64,000 bases of DNA, from the NCBI GenBank assembly GCA_013288685.1, contig JABDBM010000014.1:1-64000 (forward strand). Reading direction: 5' to 3'. The notes beneath the pieces were generated by a model. The model saw only the letters and a program-made list of their open reading frames with translations. It did no database searches and had not been told where the DNA came from. Position numbers and translations under genes: made by a program. This stretch comes from Bacteroidota bacterium. GTDB taxonomy: Bacteria > Bacteroidota > Bacteroidia > Sphingobacteriales > Sphingobacteriaceae. Of the stretch, positions 50,956-63,184 are shown in pieces (the first letter of the stretch is position 1; every line of letters begins with the position of its first letter).

Positions 50956-53715
50956 TTAACCTTGGGCAGAAAATGAATATTTACCAGATCCAACGGTGTA
51001 AATAACGTACCCGTTTTCTATCCGTTGAAAACGAACCCCGTTTCCGTTTACTATTTTCTTCCCGTTTTCAGTTACTTGTTTTTCATTGGCTGCAGGTACA
51101 TAAACAGTGGCTGTGCTTCCTACCGGTACTGTAATATTTAAATGGAAGGTGCGGGCATTTTTTTTCCAGTTTATGGCAGCAAGGCCATTAGGTGTTTCAT
51201 TGGAATAAGACGCAAATGTCACATCTCCGGCTGGCTGAGGTTTAAAGATAATATTGCGATAGCCCGGTTTATCGGGGTCGGTATTCATGCCGGCCAGCAC
51301 ACGATAAAACCAAACTATACCGCCGCCGAACATCGGATGATCGTGTGAGCCCGATCCGTCCCATTGCTCCCAGGTAGTTGTGGCGCCTTGTTTTATCCAC
51401 CAGCCATACGACGGCGCGGTTGTTTGGTTCATTACCTGATAAGCTATATCCTGCATTCCGTTCGCGGCCAACACTTCAAAAAAGAATTGAGTACCAAACA
51501 TCCCGGTATCCAAGTGCCCGCCGGCTGCGGCAATATCTGCTTTGAGCGCTGCAATAACTCCCGCCTTTTGGTCATCCGGAATACCCATTTCTAACGCGAA
51601 AATATTACCGCCATAGGGGCCGTATGTTCCTTTAACTTTATCATAAAATTTATTTTGAAAGGCATTTTTTGTTCTTTCAGCAAGTTCAGCGTACTTTTTT
51701 GCTTCGGATGAATTGTCAAGTATAGCTGCTGTTTTTGATGTGATATCGGCGCATCTCCAAAGATAAAAGGTATGTACCAGGTCGGCAGGAGGCAATTTGC
51801 CGGGGGCGGCCCATTCACCTAAGTTCAGCCACATATTGACCTTGGTACTATCCGGCGCCCGCGAGTACATAATTCCGTTATTATCGGTCCAGGTGAGCAT
51901 ATACTTAATATATCCTTTCATGCTTTCATAGTTACGGCTTAACATGTTGGTATCGCCGTAATGAATATAATATTCCCAGGGCATAATGCTGATTGCTGCA
52001 CCCCAGGCCACGCCGCCGCCGCATCCGGGCTGCCAGGGTGCGCCGTTCGGCACATATCCTGTTTCCGGGTTTTGCGCCCCTAAAATATCCTGTATCCATT
52101 TGGTGTAAAAGGCCCTGCTATCAAAATTGTGCATCACGGTAATGCATGCCACCTGCCCGTCGCCGGTATAAGGCGAACGTTCACGGTGCGGACAATCACT
52201 GGCTATTCCACCGTGCATATTATCCATTTGACTGCGCACCCACATCTGGTGAATCTTATTGAACAAAGTATCTGAGGACTCGAATTTCCCCGTGTTCTCA
52301 ACATTCGTGCGTACGGACTCGGCCCTCAGCTGTTCCGGTTTTAACTCACCGGGCCAGTTGGATATCTCCACCTCCCTAAACACAAACCAGGTAAAACGCG
52401 CTGCATACGACTCCGGCGCGCCGCCTTTTAAGGTGTATGAGTTGTCGCCCACCGGCGATTCACATATAAATTTTACGCTGATCTTCCGGCCTGCTTCGCC
52501 CTTTACATTAAGCAAGTGTAACCAGCCAGCTATTTGCTGCCCAAAATCAACCTTATATTTTCCTTCGCCCAAAGGCGTAATTTTTACCGGCGCCCGTGAT
52601 TCCATTACCCGGTCAACAGGCGATATTTGCGCCGTCATTTTCCCTTCCGGGGACTTCCTGACAGTAGCCTGTTCCCATTTTGAATCATCAAACCCAGCGC
52701 CCGACCAGCCCGGTTGCTCCAACCGCGCGTCGTAATGTTCACCGTCATACACCAAATCGGTTATGATAGGACTTTTTGAAGCTTTCCATGTGGCATCACT
52801 GTTTACAATATCGGTAGTTCCATCTGTATAAGTGATATAGATTTGCCCAAAAAAACGGGGGGAGCCATAGGATTGTGTCCAGCGTATCGGATCGTTATAA
52901 AAACCATTGCCCAGGATAGCGCCAAATACGTTTTCGCCTTTTTTCATCATCGCAGTAATGTCATAGCACAAATACATTACCCGGTATTCACTAAAATTGT
53001 CAGCTACAGAAATGTAATTATTCTCCAGTCCGGGGCGCTTGCCATACAAAGTAAGGTTAGGCACCAAAGCATCATGGCTCACTTTTTTACCATTTACATA
53101 AAATTCAAAATAGCCAAGGCCCGTAACAAAAGCCCTGGCGGAGGCTACCTCTTTGTTTATTTTAACTGATTTTCGTAACAAAGGCGCCGGAGGCGGCAAT
53201 TCAGTTGCTGTAAGTACATAGCCCGGTTTGCGGAATCCGGGTTTTGGCAATGCTTCTTCCCCCTGCCATGGGGCGCCTATCCATTGTGCTTTCCATTCAT
53301 TTTGATTTAAAAGCCCCATGCTCCAAAAAGCAGGTTTGCTCCAGCCCGACACTTTTCCATTTTTATCCCAAACCCTAACCTGCCACCAGCAATCCTGCCT
53401 TGATTGGAGCGGTTTCCCTTTATACAAAATATTGTTGCATTCGCCGGAGTTTACCTTCCTGCTATCCCACAAAGTGGATTGACCATTCAAAAGCCCGTTT
53501 TTAGTTGCCGAAACTTTTATTTCCCAGGCGGTTTGGATTTGGCCGCGCTCATCGTTTTGCGCAATATTCACCCACGAAAGGCGTGGATTGGCTATATCTA
53601 TCACCTGCGGGTTTTCCATATTCTCGCATCTTAACCGTGTTGGGATGATTGCTGCCCCGGCAAAAAAGCCGGAAAGCGCCACAAAAATAAGGCTTAAGCT
53701 GATACTTTTTCTCAT
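50956..53715 (-). CDS. Secreted GH78 alpha-L-rhamnosidase
   Basis: The 919-residue enzyme has a signal peptide (SISLSLIFVALSGFFAGAAI). The layout is the usual GH78 one: N-terminal beta domains (RLRCENMENPQVIDIANPRL SWV, then RKSVKINKEVASARAFVTGL GYFEFYVNG), the (alpha/alpha)6 catalytic barrel and a C-terminal beta domain. The catalytic loop DCPHRERSPYTGD carries the general-acid Glu and Asp of GH78. It should cut terminal alpha-L-rhamnose from plant glycosides or pectin side chains in the periplasm. GH63 and GH127 are elsewhere in the window, but no SusC/SusD pair accompanies any of them. Confidence 0.93.
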   Translation of the reverse strand: MRKSISLSLIFVALSGFFAGAAIIPTRLRCENMENPQVIDIANPRLSWVNIAQNDERGQIQTAWEIKVSATKNGLLNGQSTLWDSRKVNSGECNNILYKGKPLQSRQDCWWQVRVWDKNGKVSGWSKPAFWSMGLLNQNEWKAQWIGAPWQGEEALPKPGFRKPGYVLTATELPPPAPLLRKSVKINKEVASARAFVTGLGYFEFYVNGKKVSHDALVPNLTLYGKRPGLENNYISVADNFSEYRVMYLCYDITAMMKKGENVFGAILGNGFYNDPIRWTQSYGSPRFFGQIYITYTDGTTDIVNSDATWKASKSPIITDLVYDGEHYDARLEQPGWSGAGFDDSKWEQATVRKSPEGKMTAQISPVDRVMESRAPVKITPLGEGKYKVDFGQQIAGWLHLLNVKGEAGRKISVKFICESPVGDNSYTLKGGAPESYAARFTWFVFREVEISNWPGELKPEQLRAESVRTNVENTGKFESSDTLFNKIHQMWVRSQMDNMHGGIASDCPHRERSPYTGDGQVACITVMHNFDSRAFYTKWIQDILGAQNPETGYVPNGAPWQPGCGGGVAWGAAISIMPWEYYIHYGDTNMLSRNYESMKGYIKYMLTWTDNNGIMYSRAPDSTKVNMWLNLGEWAAPGKLPPADLVHTFYLWRCADITSKTAAILDNSSEAKKYAELAERTKNAFQNKFYDKVKGTYGPYGGNIFALEMGIPDDQKAGVIAALKADIAAAGGHLDTGMFGTQFFFEVLAANGMQDIAYQVMNQTTAPSYGWWIKQGATTTWEQWDGSGSHDHPMFGGGIVWFYRVLAGMNTDPDKPGYRNIIFKPQPAGDVTFASYSNETPNGLAAINWKKNARTFHLNITVPVGSTATVYVPAANEKQVTENGKKIVNGNGVRFQRIENGYVIYTVGSGKYSFSAQG

Positions 53716-54184
53716 ACGTGCTTAGTTTATAAATTGGTTAAGACCAGGTTTCAAAGCCCCTGTTGAACAAATCTATGGAATTGTTTTGTTTAACTGTCCT
53801 TATCTGTCGGCCGTTGTTTTCCGTGGGCCGGGATTTAGAATCCATGGGTCAAATTAAGGCCGGTTTGTAATTTGTTAGAGCGACTTGATTGGGGGCTGCA
53901 AATCTCCGGGAATTTAGTGCGGGATTATAAATTTGGTTTAATGGGAGCCGCTGGTTAAATTATACAGACTGAATAAAAATCTTCGTCAGGCACTTGCCGG
54001 CGAAATCATGATCCTTTCCGGATTGCGGGAATCTATTAAAATTGGCAACTGATGCTCTCGGCTGCCGGGCTTTGCCGGCAGCTGAGAGCGTAATATGGAG
54101 CTGGGAGTGGATGGTCTTGCGTTTTGAAGGTACTTTGAATAGGCGAGCGAGTGTATTTCAACGCTCTCAAATTTAAACCCATCA
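53716..54184. other. Gene-free stretch with one hairpin
   Basis: These 469 bases between the GH78 and molybdenum oxidoreductase genes contain no credible gene; an 84-codon frame at 53986-54240 reads into the oxidoreductase gene and looks random. The main feature is the hairpin at 54054-54089. Confidence 0.6.
54054..54089. terminator. 15-bp GC-rich hairpin
   Basis: GCTCTCGGCTGCCGG (54054-54068) pairs with CCGGCAGCTGAGAGC (54075-54089) with one G-T pair. It lies about 95 bases past the stop of the oxidoreductase triad and may end or stabilise its transcript; no T run follows. Confidence 0.5.
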
Positions 54185-56341
54185 CTAAACCTCATCGAGT
54201 TTAAAAGGCAGCTTCCTGATCCGCTTACCCGTGAGGTCAAAAATAGCCTCGGTCAATGCCGGTGCAAATGGCGGAAGCCCTGGTTCCCCAACACCGCCTG
54301 CGTTTTCATCATTGTCCATTACATGCACCGCAACTTCAGGCATATCATTAATCCTCGGCATTATATAATTATAAAAGTTCCGCTGCTCTACTAAACCGTC
54401 TTTAAAAGTGATCTCGTGTTTAGTTGCAGCACCGAGCGCCATCAAAATCGAGCCCTCAACCTGGGCATGAATAATATCCGGATTTACGTACCAGCCACAA
54501 TCCATAACCGCCCAAACCTTGTCAATGCTGATCTTTCCGTCAGATTTTCGCGAAACTTTAACTACCTGTCCTACCGTGGTGGAGAAACATTCGGTAATAG
54601 CCAATCCAAAACCTTCACCTTTCTTCCTGTTTTTCCAGCCGGATAATTCTTCCATCTTATCCATCAACTTTTGTTCCCGTTCCTCCTTTAAATATTCCCG
54701 CCTAAAATCAAGTGGGTCCTTGCCGGCGAGGTGGGCCATCTCGTTCATGAAGCTTTCATAGGCAAAGCCGTTGGTGGAGGCATAAACTGAGCGCCACCAA
54801 ACATTAGGGATAGGCGTTTCAAAAGGTATATCTGCTATACTTAAATCTTTAATGCTTTTATAATAAGGGGCAAGAAACCCTTCCGAAATGCTTCGATTCG
54901 GTTGCGTTTTTGGCGCACCCATCCAATGATAAATATTTTGCCCTGCTGCTTTTAATTTGAACGCAATAAACTGACCATCTTTTATTGCACCCTGGCATCT
55001 GTATGAGATGCCTGCGCGATAGGGTCCTTGTGTCATATCATCCTCCCTGGTCCAAACCACTTGTACAGGTGTTCCCGTTTCTTTGGAGATCAGGCAGGCT
55101 TCATGCGGGTAATCCATAAATGCTTTTCTTCCAAAGCCACCGCCCAAAAACGTCATATTGATCACTACTTTTTCTCTTGGCAGTTTAAATTGTGTACAGA
55201 TAAAGTCCTGCACCCATTCAGGGGCCTGGATTGGTCCCCATATCTCTAACTTGTCCGGCTGATAATACGCAATACAATTAAGCGGCTCCATTGCGCTGTG
55301 CGATTGGTAGGGCGTTTCATAAATAACATCAAGCTTTTGCGCAGCGGAATTTAATAAAGTGTCCGGATCGCCCTGCTTTCTCACCGAAAGGCCTTCTTCC
55401 GTTTTTAACAGTTCGCTTTGCCGATGATATATTTCATCTGTGCTGATGTGCTCAAAGCCGCTATCATCCCATTCTATGATCAATGCCTTTCGCCCCTGCA
55501 TTGCCGACCAGGTACTGTCGGCCACCACGGCAACACCATCCCTGAAAGTTTGAAAAACCCCGGTTTGTATTTTGAAAACTTTTTTTACACCCGGCACTTT
55601 CAACGCAGCAGTTGCATCAAAACTTTTCAGTTTCCCCCTCAAACGCGGATTGCGCTCTACCACAGCGTAAAGCATACCCGGCAGCTTAAAGTCCAAACCA
55701 AAAACGGCCGAACCGTTAGTCTTTAATGGCGTATCCTGTCTTTTCAGCGGTTTGCCAATCAGTTTATATTCCGGTCTTTTTTTAAGTACAACATCTTTTG
55801 GCGCCGACAGTTTGGATGCAGCTTCAACCAATTCGCCATAATGAAATTTCTTTGCCGAGGGGCGATGGATAACATGTCCGGCTTCAGCATAACATTCACT
55901 TGCCGGAACGGTCCATTTTGCTGCCGCTGCCGCGATGAGCATTTCACGCGCAGACGCGCCTAATTTCAGCAAATTTTTATACGAGCCGCGGATTGTTGAG
56001 CTGCCGCCTGTCACCTGGTTGCCGTATTTCTGACGGTCGCCCTGGGCAAAACGAATATTGATATCCTCCAGGTTTACTTCCAACTCTTCCGCAACAATCT
56101 GCGGAACGCTCTGATAAGCGCCCTGGCCCATTTCGGCCCGGTGGCTAAAAATGGTCACCTTGCCGTCGGTATCAATATGTACCCATGCGTTCAATTCTAT
56201 ATCAGTGGCTTCGACTGCATCCGCACCAGCTACTTTGGCCTCCTCCGCATTCGCGGGAAAGTATAAGCCAACGAAAAGGGCGGTCCCGGTAAGCCCGGCT
56301 GCCCTTAAAAAATTCCTTCTCGAAATATTACTTACACTCAT
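54185..56341 (-). CDS. iorB: Molybdopterin-binding subunit of an aldehyde/isoquinoline oxidoreductase
   Basis: From ATG 56341 the protein is 718 residues. A Tat signal is clear (SRRNFLRAAGLTGTALFVGL), so the folded enzyme is exported. The body follows the xanthine-oxidase-family large subunit: EIWGPIQAPEWVQD, TFLGGGFGRKAFMDYP, WWRSVYASTNGFAYESFMNE, AVMDCGWYVNPD and GVGEPGLPPFAPALTEA with the active-site Glu in GVGEPG. It is the third gene of a unit with the 2Fe-2S and cytochrome subunits. It should oxidise aldehydes or N-heterocycles in the periplasm. An ATG at 56362 would place residues before the Tat motif and is less likely. Confidence 0.9.
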   Translation of the reverse strand: MSVSNISRRNFLRAAGLTGTALFVGLYFPANAEEAKVAGADAVEATDIELNAWVHIDTDGKVTIFSHRAEMGQGAYQSVPQIVAEELEVNLEDINIRFAQGDRQKYGNQVTGGSSTIRGSYKNLLKLGASAREMLIAAAAAKWTVPASECYAEAGHVIHRPSAKKFHYGELVEAASKLSAPKDVVLKKRPEYKLIGKPLKRQDTPLKTNGSAVFGLDFKLPGMLYAVVERNPRLRGKLKSFDATAALKVPGVKKVFKIQTGVFQTFRDGVAVVADSTWSAMQGRKALIIEWDDSGFEHISTDEIYHRQSELLKTEEGLSVRKQGDPDTLLNSAAQKLDVIYETPYQSHSAMEPLNCIAYYQPDKLEIWGPIQAPEWVQDFICTQFKLPREKVVINMTFLGGGFGRKAFMDYPHEACLISKETGTPVQVVWTREDDMTQGPYRAGISYRCQGAIKDGQFIAFKLKAAGQNIYHWMGAPKTQPNRSISEGFLAPYYKSIKDLSIADIPFETPIPNVWWRSVYASTNGFAYESFMNEMAHLAGKDPLDFRREYLKEEREQKLMDKMEELSGWKNRKKGEGFGLAITECFSTTVGQVVKVSRKSDGKISIDKVWAVMDCGWYVNPDIIHAQVEGSILMALGAATKHEITFKDGLVEQRNFYNYIMPRINDMPEVAVHVMDNDENAGGVGEPGLPPFAPALTEAIFDLTGKRIRKLPFKLDEV

Positions 56342-56365
56342 GATTTCCAGGTTAAATGTCAATTA

Positions 56366-57019
56366 TTATTTCCCTTTAGGTGCGTAAGCCCCGGTTGAAA
56401 GCCAGGTGATCCACGCTTTTTTAAACGCCGCATAGCTCATAGGTGGCAGCGTACGACCTTCACCCGGGTTCCAACCCGATAGCACCAAACCATCATCTGC
56501 GTGTGCAATCAGTTTTTTAAAATCTTTATTTCCGTTTTGCTTGGGGTCAATAAGTTGCTTGGCCAACTGATGCGGCGTTCTTCCCTGGAAAACCATTTTC
56601 ATATTTGCAGGCGGCAGATGCCAGTTTGGATTGCCCGGCGGCGTATGCAAGCCCGGCGTATTGATAGCCTGGTGGCAATTAGCGCATTTCATGGCGTAAA
56701 TGCCTTTGCCGTCAATACCTCTTTGCGGCGACATGGTGTGCAAATGGCTGTCGTCGCCTTGCAGTGGAATATTCCCCGAGGGGTGGCAGTTCATACAGCG
56801 CGCGCTCGTCAAAACCGTATAAACCTGTTTAAATGCTTTAACCGATGCAATGCTGTCTTTTTTCACAACAGGCAAAGGCGATTCCGCACCAACCTTTGGA
56901 GTATCACTGTTATTCACGCCGAAAGCCATAATGCCAATAACGGTTAGTAACAGGCCAATCACTGCCATCGCCCTTAACGTGCTACCGTAATTGCTTTTGT
57001 TTGTTCCCTGCTTTTTCAT
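56366..57019 (-). CDS. Cytochrome c subunit of the molybdenum oxidoreductase
   Basis: The 217-residue protein has an N-terminal membrane anchor ([21 protein letters not shown]) and two heme c motifs, Cys75-His79 (CMNCH) and Cys112-His116 (CANCH). [20 protein letters not shown] and [20 protein letters not shown] are the conserved segments of the cytochromes that accompany periplasmic aldehyde oxidoreductases. It passes electrons from the Fe-S subunit to the respiratory chain. The start overlaps the stop of the 2Fe-2S gene by four bases, and the molybdenum gene follows after 24 bases. Confidence 0.9.
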   Translation of the reverse strand: MKKQGTNKSNYGSTLRAMAVIGLLLTVIGIMAFGVNNSDTPKVGAESPLPVVKKDSIASVKAFKQVYTVLTSARCMNCHPSGNIPLQGDDSHLHTMSPQRGIDGKGIYAMKCANCHQAINTPGLHTPPGNPNWHLPPANMKMVFQGRTPHQLAKQLIDPKQNGNKDFKKLIAHADDGLVLSGWNPGEGRTLPPMSYAAFKKAWITWLSTGAYAPKGK

Positions 57020-57489
57020 TTACTGGCGCCCCCCTTTCTCTGCATTTCTGCAGCTGAATGGATCGCCTTGCGAATGCGCTGATAGGTACCGCAACGGCAA
57101 ATGTTACCTGCCATACCAGCATCAATATCGGCGTCGTTCGGGTTTGGATTTTCGCGCAGCAGCACCGCCGCAGACATGATTTGCCCCGAATGGCAGTAGC
57201 CGCATTGCGGTACCTGCTCTTCATTCCAGGCAAGTTGTACCGGGTGATCATTATTGGCCGACAGGCCTTCAATAGTAACAACCTGTTGCGCTTGAACACG
57301 GCTTAATTTTGTTACGCATGAACGCACCGCTTCGCCGTTTAAATGCACTACACAAGCTCCGCACTGCGCCACACCGCAACCATATTTGGTCCCGGTTAAA
57401 CCGATGATATCCCTGATTACCCACAAAAGTGGCATATTGGGATCTGCATCTATTTGATGCTGCTTCCCGTTAACGGTAATGTTAGTCAT
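57016..57489 (-). CDS. iorA: 2Fe-2S subunit of the molybdenum oxidoreductase
   Basis: This 157-residue two-cluster ferredoxin-like subunit has plant-type cluster ligands Cys38, Cys43, Cys46 and Cys58 ([23 protein letters not shown]) and a second cluster from Cys96, Cys99, Cys131 and Cys133 ([19 protein letters not shown]). The length is normal for the small subunit of xanthine-oxidase-type enzymes. It is the first gene of the triad. It has no signal of its own and is expected to travel with the Tat-bearing large subunit. Confidence 0.95.
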   Translation of the reverse strand: MTNITVNGKQHQIDADPNMPLLWVIRDIIGLTGTKYGCGVAQCGACVVHLNGEAVRSCVTKLSRVQAQQVVTIEGLSANNDHPVQLAWNEEQVPQCGYCHSGQIMSAAVLLRENPNPNDADIDAGMAGNICRCGTYQRIRKAIHSAAEMQRKGGASK

Positions 57490-57534
57490 AAATCTATTTT
57501 TTAATTAGTTCATCAACGTGGTTATTCGAGGTAT

Positions 57535-58440
57535 TTAATTCAGTGAACGATATTCCAGCGGCGTATGCCCCACCTGCTGCTTAAATAACCGGGCGAAATG
57601 CTGCGGATATTTAAAGCCAAGTTCATAGGCTACCTGGCTTACCGTTTTGCCGGTATCAAATATTCTTTCTTTTGCCACGTCAATCAGTTTTGCCTGTATA
57701 TATTCCAATGCTGTTTTACCTGTTTCCTTTTTTACAAGATCGCCAAAATAATTGGCCGACAGGTGCAGCTCATCGGCACAATAAGCCACCGAGGGTAAGC
57801 CAATCAGTTGCGGTTTTTCTGACGCGAAAAAATCATTTAATAGCTGCTCGAATTTTTCCAAAATTCCGGAATTGACATGATCCCGCGTAATAAACTGGCG
57901 GTCATAAAAACGGATGCAATTAGCCAAAAGCAATTCGATATTGGTGGTGATCAGTCTTTTGCTGTGTTTATCAATAGCTTGATCCAGTTCGTGATCAATT
58001 TTCGAAAAACAGTCCATTATAATCTCTCTTTCGCGGTCTGATAGATGCAATGCTTCATTTGACTGATAGTCGAAGAAGCTATAGTCAGGTATATGCCTGC
58101 CCAGCGAAGTTCCATGTATCAGGTCCGGATGAAATACCACGCCAAATCCTTTAGGCTGATAGGTCTCGCCATTGCCCCTCATTCCCGCCACCTGGCCCGG
58201 TGCCATAAAAACCAGCGTTCCTTCCTGGTAATCATAGGTATTTCTCCCATAAACCAGGTCACCGCATTTCACATCTTTCAGAAAAATCGTATAAAAACCA
58301 AAATACATCTTCGACCCGCTCCTCGGCGCTGCCTTTGAGAAATCGATAACGCTAACCAACGGATGTTTAGTGACGGTATTGTTAAAAGCGTTGTATTCGC
58401 TGATCGTATTGAATCTAAGCATCTTATCCATATCCTTCAT
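57535..58440 (-). CDS. AraC family transcriptional regulator
   Basis: The 301-residue regulator has an N-terminal cupin-like sensor (FGFYTIFLKDVKCGDLVYGR, GTLVFMAPGQVAGMRGNGET). The C-terminal DNA-binding domain has two HTH motifs (YCADELHLSANYFGDLVKKE TGKTALEYIQ, and TVSQVAYELGFKYPQHFARL FKQQVGHTPLEYR). It stands 45 bases upstream of the oxidoreductase triad on the same strand and is divergent from the esterase. A 37-bp element in the divergent gap recurs before the aldo/keto reductase, so this regulator is the best candidate to control that set. In-frame ATGs four and seven codons in are alternative starts. Confidence 0.9.
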   Translation of the reverse strand: MKDMDKMLRFNTISEYNAFNNTVTKHPLVSVIDFSKAAPRSGSKMYFGFYTIFLKDVKCGDLVYGRNTYDYQEGTLVFMAPGQVAGMRGNGETYQPKGFGVVFHPDLIHGTSLGRHIPDYSFFDYQSNEALHLSDREREIIMDCFSKIDHELDQAIDKHSKRLITTNIELLLANCIRFYDRQFITRDHVNSGILEKFEQLLNDFFASEKPQLIGLPSVAYCADELHLSANYFGDLVKKETGKTALEYIQAKLIDVAKERIFDTGKTVSQVAYELGFKYPQHFARLFKQQVGHTPLEYRSLN

Positions 58441-58497
58441 TTAAAGTAATCAAAGTTATCACTTTCGCTACCGATTGGTTAGCGGTTGTTTGATAAT

Positions 58498-58563
58498 CAG
58501 TAAAAATGGTACACATATCCGTAATCTGTATCCTATCCCGGTCAATAAAACGGCTCACATTTG
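58498..58563 (+). promoter_or_regulatory. Conserved regulatory element and promoter, copy 1
   Basis: A 37-bp element (58498-58534) contains CAGTAAAAATGGTA and ATATCCGTAATCTGTATCCT. A TTTG -7 core (CACATTTG) stands at 58560-58563, 62 bases after the element start. It precedes the esterase gene and lies in the AraC-esterase divergent gap. A copy with two mismatches and the same spacing is at 60261-60326. Confidence 0.75.
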
Positions 58564-58634
58564 TGATGTCGAAAATAACCTGAGACCTCACTCCGGAGCT
58601 ATCGATAAAGCCACTCACCCAATTATGTAATTTT

Positions 58635-61203
<2,569 letters not shown>

Positions 61204-61275
61204 AAACAGAACCATTCATAAATCTTAAAATTAAATCATGAAACCGTCATGAGCTACAAAAAACAACTTAAAACA

Positions 61276-61767
61276 ATGAAAAAAGTAATTATCAGTATGT
61301 TCTTGTGCATTGCCGGCATACAACTGTCGCATGCCCAGGCAAATTTACCCACTTCGGCATCAACTAACCCAACAAAAGAAGAGCAGGAACTCCTCGATCT
61401 TTCCAAAGCCAAATGGCAATGGATGTCAGACAAAAAGGTTGATACATTAAATAACCTGTTCAACGAAAAATGCGTTTTTGTTCACATGGGTGGAAGCTGG
61501 GGTAAAACCCAGGAACTAAATACTATCAAAAACGGCTTTATCTGGTATAAAACGGCTGCAGTGTACGGGGCATCGGTAAATATTTTTGGTAACACAGCCG
61601 TCCTGTTAAATGATATCGACTTATTGGCGGTAGTTGGTGGCAACGAAGTTACCCATGCCTTTATGGTGACCGAAGTTTATATCAAAGAAGACGGCAAATG
61701 GAAGATGGGCTCGCTCACCTTTTCGACATTACTCAGGCCGGTTAAAATGAATACCCAGCAGCACTAA
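61276..61767 (+). CDS. Secreted NTF2-fold (DUF4440/SnoaL-like) protein
   Basis: From ATG 61276 it has 163 residues with a signal peptide (KKVIISMFLCIAGIQLSHA, cut before QANLP). The mature domain is one NTF2-like unit: ELLDLSKAKWQWMSDKKVDT LNNLF, NEKCVFVHMGGSWGKTQEL, VYGASVNIFGNTAVLLNDID, VTEVYIKEDGKWKMGSLTFS. It may bind or isomerise a small substrate. An ATG at 61249 would add nine residues before the signal. It lies 72 bases after the aldo/keto reductase and likely shares its transcript. Confidence 0.82.
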   Translation: MKKVIISMFLCIAGIQLSHAQANLPTSASTNPTKEEQELLDLSKAKWQWMSDKKVDTLNNLFNEKCVFVHMGGSWGKTQELNTIKNGFIWYKTAAVYGASVNIFGNTAVLLNDIDLLAVVGGNEVTHAFMVTEVYIKEDGKWKMGSLTFSTLLRPVKMNTQQH

Positions 61768-61784
61768 CACCAATATTTCTAAAT

Positions 61785-61844
61785 ATCACTTCCGGGGCTG
61801 TATCGTAAATCAAAAAGCAATACCAAACACAGCCCCGGAGTGAT
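61785..61844. terminator. Bidirectional hairpin terminator between convergent genes
   Basis: ATCACTTCCGGGGCTGT (61785-61801) pairs with ACAGCCCCGGAGTGAT (61829-61844) with one bulged base. It lies between the NTF2-fold gene and the tandem secreted pair. Confidence 0.75.
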
Positions 61845-61856
61845 ATAATTGTTTCG

Positions 61857-62402
61857 TTAGTTTAGCACGCCAATAAATATATTGATGCTTTTTTTGCTTT
61901 TATCTTCTGTAAACGTACCCACTTTTACATCACCTACCATCATGTTATACACTTCTATTGTATCTGTTGATAAGGCAAGGTCATGCTTTGCTTCAAGGGG
62001 GATGTCATTTTTTTTGCCGAAAATGCCAACCCCATAAGTGAAAGCTACATAAAATCTGTTCAGTTTGGCTTCGTCGCCGGTAATATAACCCCAGTAAAAT
62101 GTAGTTCCGTTGGGCTGTACCAAAATAAATTCGTTAGTCACTCCTGTTTCAACCAGGTCGTTCACCTTATAAGCCGTGCTACCGCTGCTAAGCTTTTCAA
62201 CCAGATCGCCCTTGTAAGCCGAAAACTTGTTGGCGTTGCCGCCAATAAGCCTGAAAAGGTTCCAGGCAATCTGGCGCTCCTGCTCCACTATTTTACTGAT
62301 GCTGTCGGGAAGTGTCGTTTGAGCACTTAGAACCGTTGTGCTGGTAAGCAATAAAATAATAGCGGCCAAAAGGCAAAGCACACTGCGCTTAATAAAATTC
62401 AT
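61857..62402 (-). CDS. Secreted hypothetical protein, tandem paralogue 2
   Basis: The 181-residue protein has a signal peptide (VLCLLAAIILLLTSTTVLSA, cut before QTTLP). The mature part starts with a helix (VEQERQIAWNLFRLIGGNAN) and continues with strands (TNEFILVQPNGTTFYWGYIT, GVGIFGKKNDIPLEAKHDLA). It aligns along its whole length with the gene directly upstream (for example QERQIAWNLFRLIGG against EERQVAWNIFRLVGA, and YITGDEAKLNRFYVAFTYG against IITGDELRLKLYFLAFNYG). I do not recognise the family. The gap to its partner is 30 bases, so they form an operon. Confidence 0.72.
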   Translation of the reverse strand: MNFIKRSVLCLLAAIILLLTSTTVLSAQTTLPDSISKIVEQERQIAWNLFRLIGGNANKFSAYKGDLVEKLSSGSTAYKVNDLVETGVTNEFILVQPNGTTFYWGYITGDEAKLNRFYVAFTYGVGIFGKKNDIPLEAKHDLALSTDTIEVYNMMVGDVKVGTFTEDKSKKSINIFIGVLN

Positions 62403-62432
62403 ATAAAATATTTAGGTCATTAAATAACGTCA

Positions 62433-62975
62433 TCATTTAACATAGCCAATTATCAGTCTTTCGCGCATGTTGTTTTTTTCGCGTGTAAGGCTGCCAACTT
62501 TGGTATTATTTAGCATCAGGGCATAAACATCCTTTTCATTAGTACTCATTTCGGGATCAGGTTTTGCCACCAGGGGAATCTTATTATCCGTGGCGTATTC
62601 ATCAATCCCGTAATTGAAAGCTAAAAAATAAAGTTTCAGCCGTAGCTCATCGCCTGTAATAATCGCCACATAATAGGCCGTGCCATTTGCCTTTACCATA
62701 ATAAAGTCGTTATCTGCATGCATGTTCAGCAGGCCTTTTACCTTATAACCCGCTATACCATTGTCTGTGCCGATAGAGTCTCCTTTAAAATCAAGGAAAT
62801 GATTGGAGATAGCGCCAACCAGGCGGAAAATATTCCAGGCAACCTGTCGCTCTTCCCTCAGCTTCTGGTCAGTGGTGTCGGCCGCAGCCGTCTGGGCATG
62901 CACACACGGGCTGGCGGCGGTCAGCAAAATTGCTGCACCTAAAAGTCGAAATAAATAGTGTTTAATAAAGTTCAT
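62433..62975 (-). CDS. Secreted hypothetical protein, tandem paralogue 1
   Basis: The 180-residue protein has a signal peptide (LFRLLGAAILLTAASPCVHA, cut before QTAAA). It is the paralogue of the gene that follows it 30 bases downstream, with the same MNFIK start, the same WNIFRLVGA helix and the same VYALMLNNTKVGSLTREKN ending (VYNMMVGDVKVGTFTEDKS in the other). The pair arose by tandem duplication and has diverged to perhaps a third identity by eye. Function unknown; periplasmic or surface location expected. Confidence 0.72.
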   Translation of the reverse strand: MNFIKHYLFRLLGAAILLTAASPCVHAQTAAADTTDQKLREERQVAWNIFRLVGAISNHFLDFKGDSIGTDNGIAGYKVKGLLNMHADNDFIMVKANGTAYYVAIITGDELRLKLYFLAFNYGIDEYATDNKIPLVAKPDPEMSTNEKDVYALMLNNTKVGSLTREKNNMRERLIIGYVK

Positions 62976-63152
62976 AACGATTATCAGCGCTGGCGTTTTA
63001 TAGCACTGATAAAAGTAGGCGGGTTGTTACTGTTAAAAGGTAGTAAAAAAGTAGTATTCGAAAAGCATTCTCCCAGGCCTTTCCCTCCAAATCAAAAACC
63101 ATAATCCCCTGACAAAATCCTGCAACAAAAATCCTAAATTCGCTCGTCAAAA

Positions 63153-63174
63153 CTCCTTCGCCACAAGGCGGAGG
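63153..63174 (+). promoter_or_regulatory. Possible ribosome-site hairpin before ribE
   Basis: CTC-CGCC (63153-63162, with three bulged bases) can pair with GGCG-GAG (63167-63173) around the loop ACAA. This would hide the GAGG just before the ATG at 63185. No FMN riboswitch core is seen. Confidence 0.3.
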
Positions 63175-63184
63175 CCGGGGTATT

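Noticed and set aside
53986..54240. 84-codon open frame on the minus strand
   Set aside because: It overlaps the 3' end of the molybdenum oxidoreductase gene in another frame, has no domain or signal and has random-looking composition.
62976..63184. FMN riboswitch before riboflavin synthase
   Set aside because: The conserved riboswitch core is not seen; only a short local hairpin is present.
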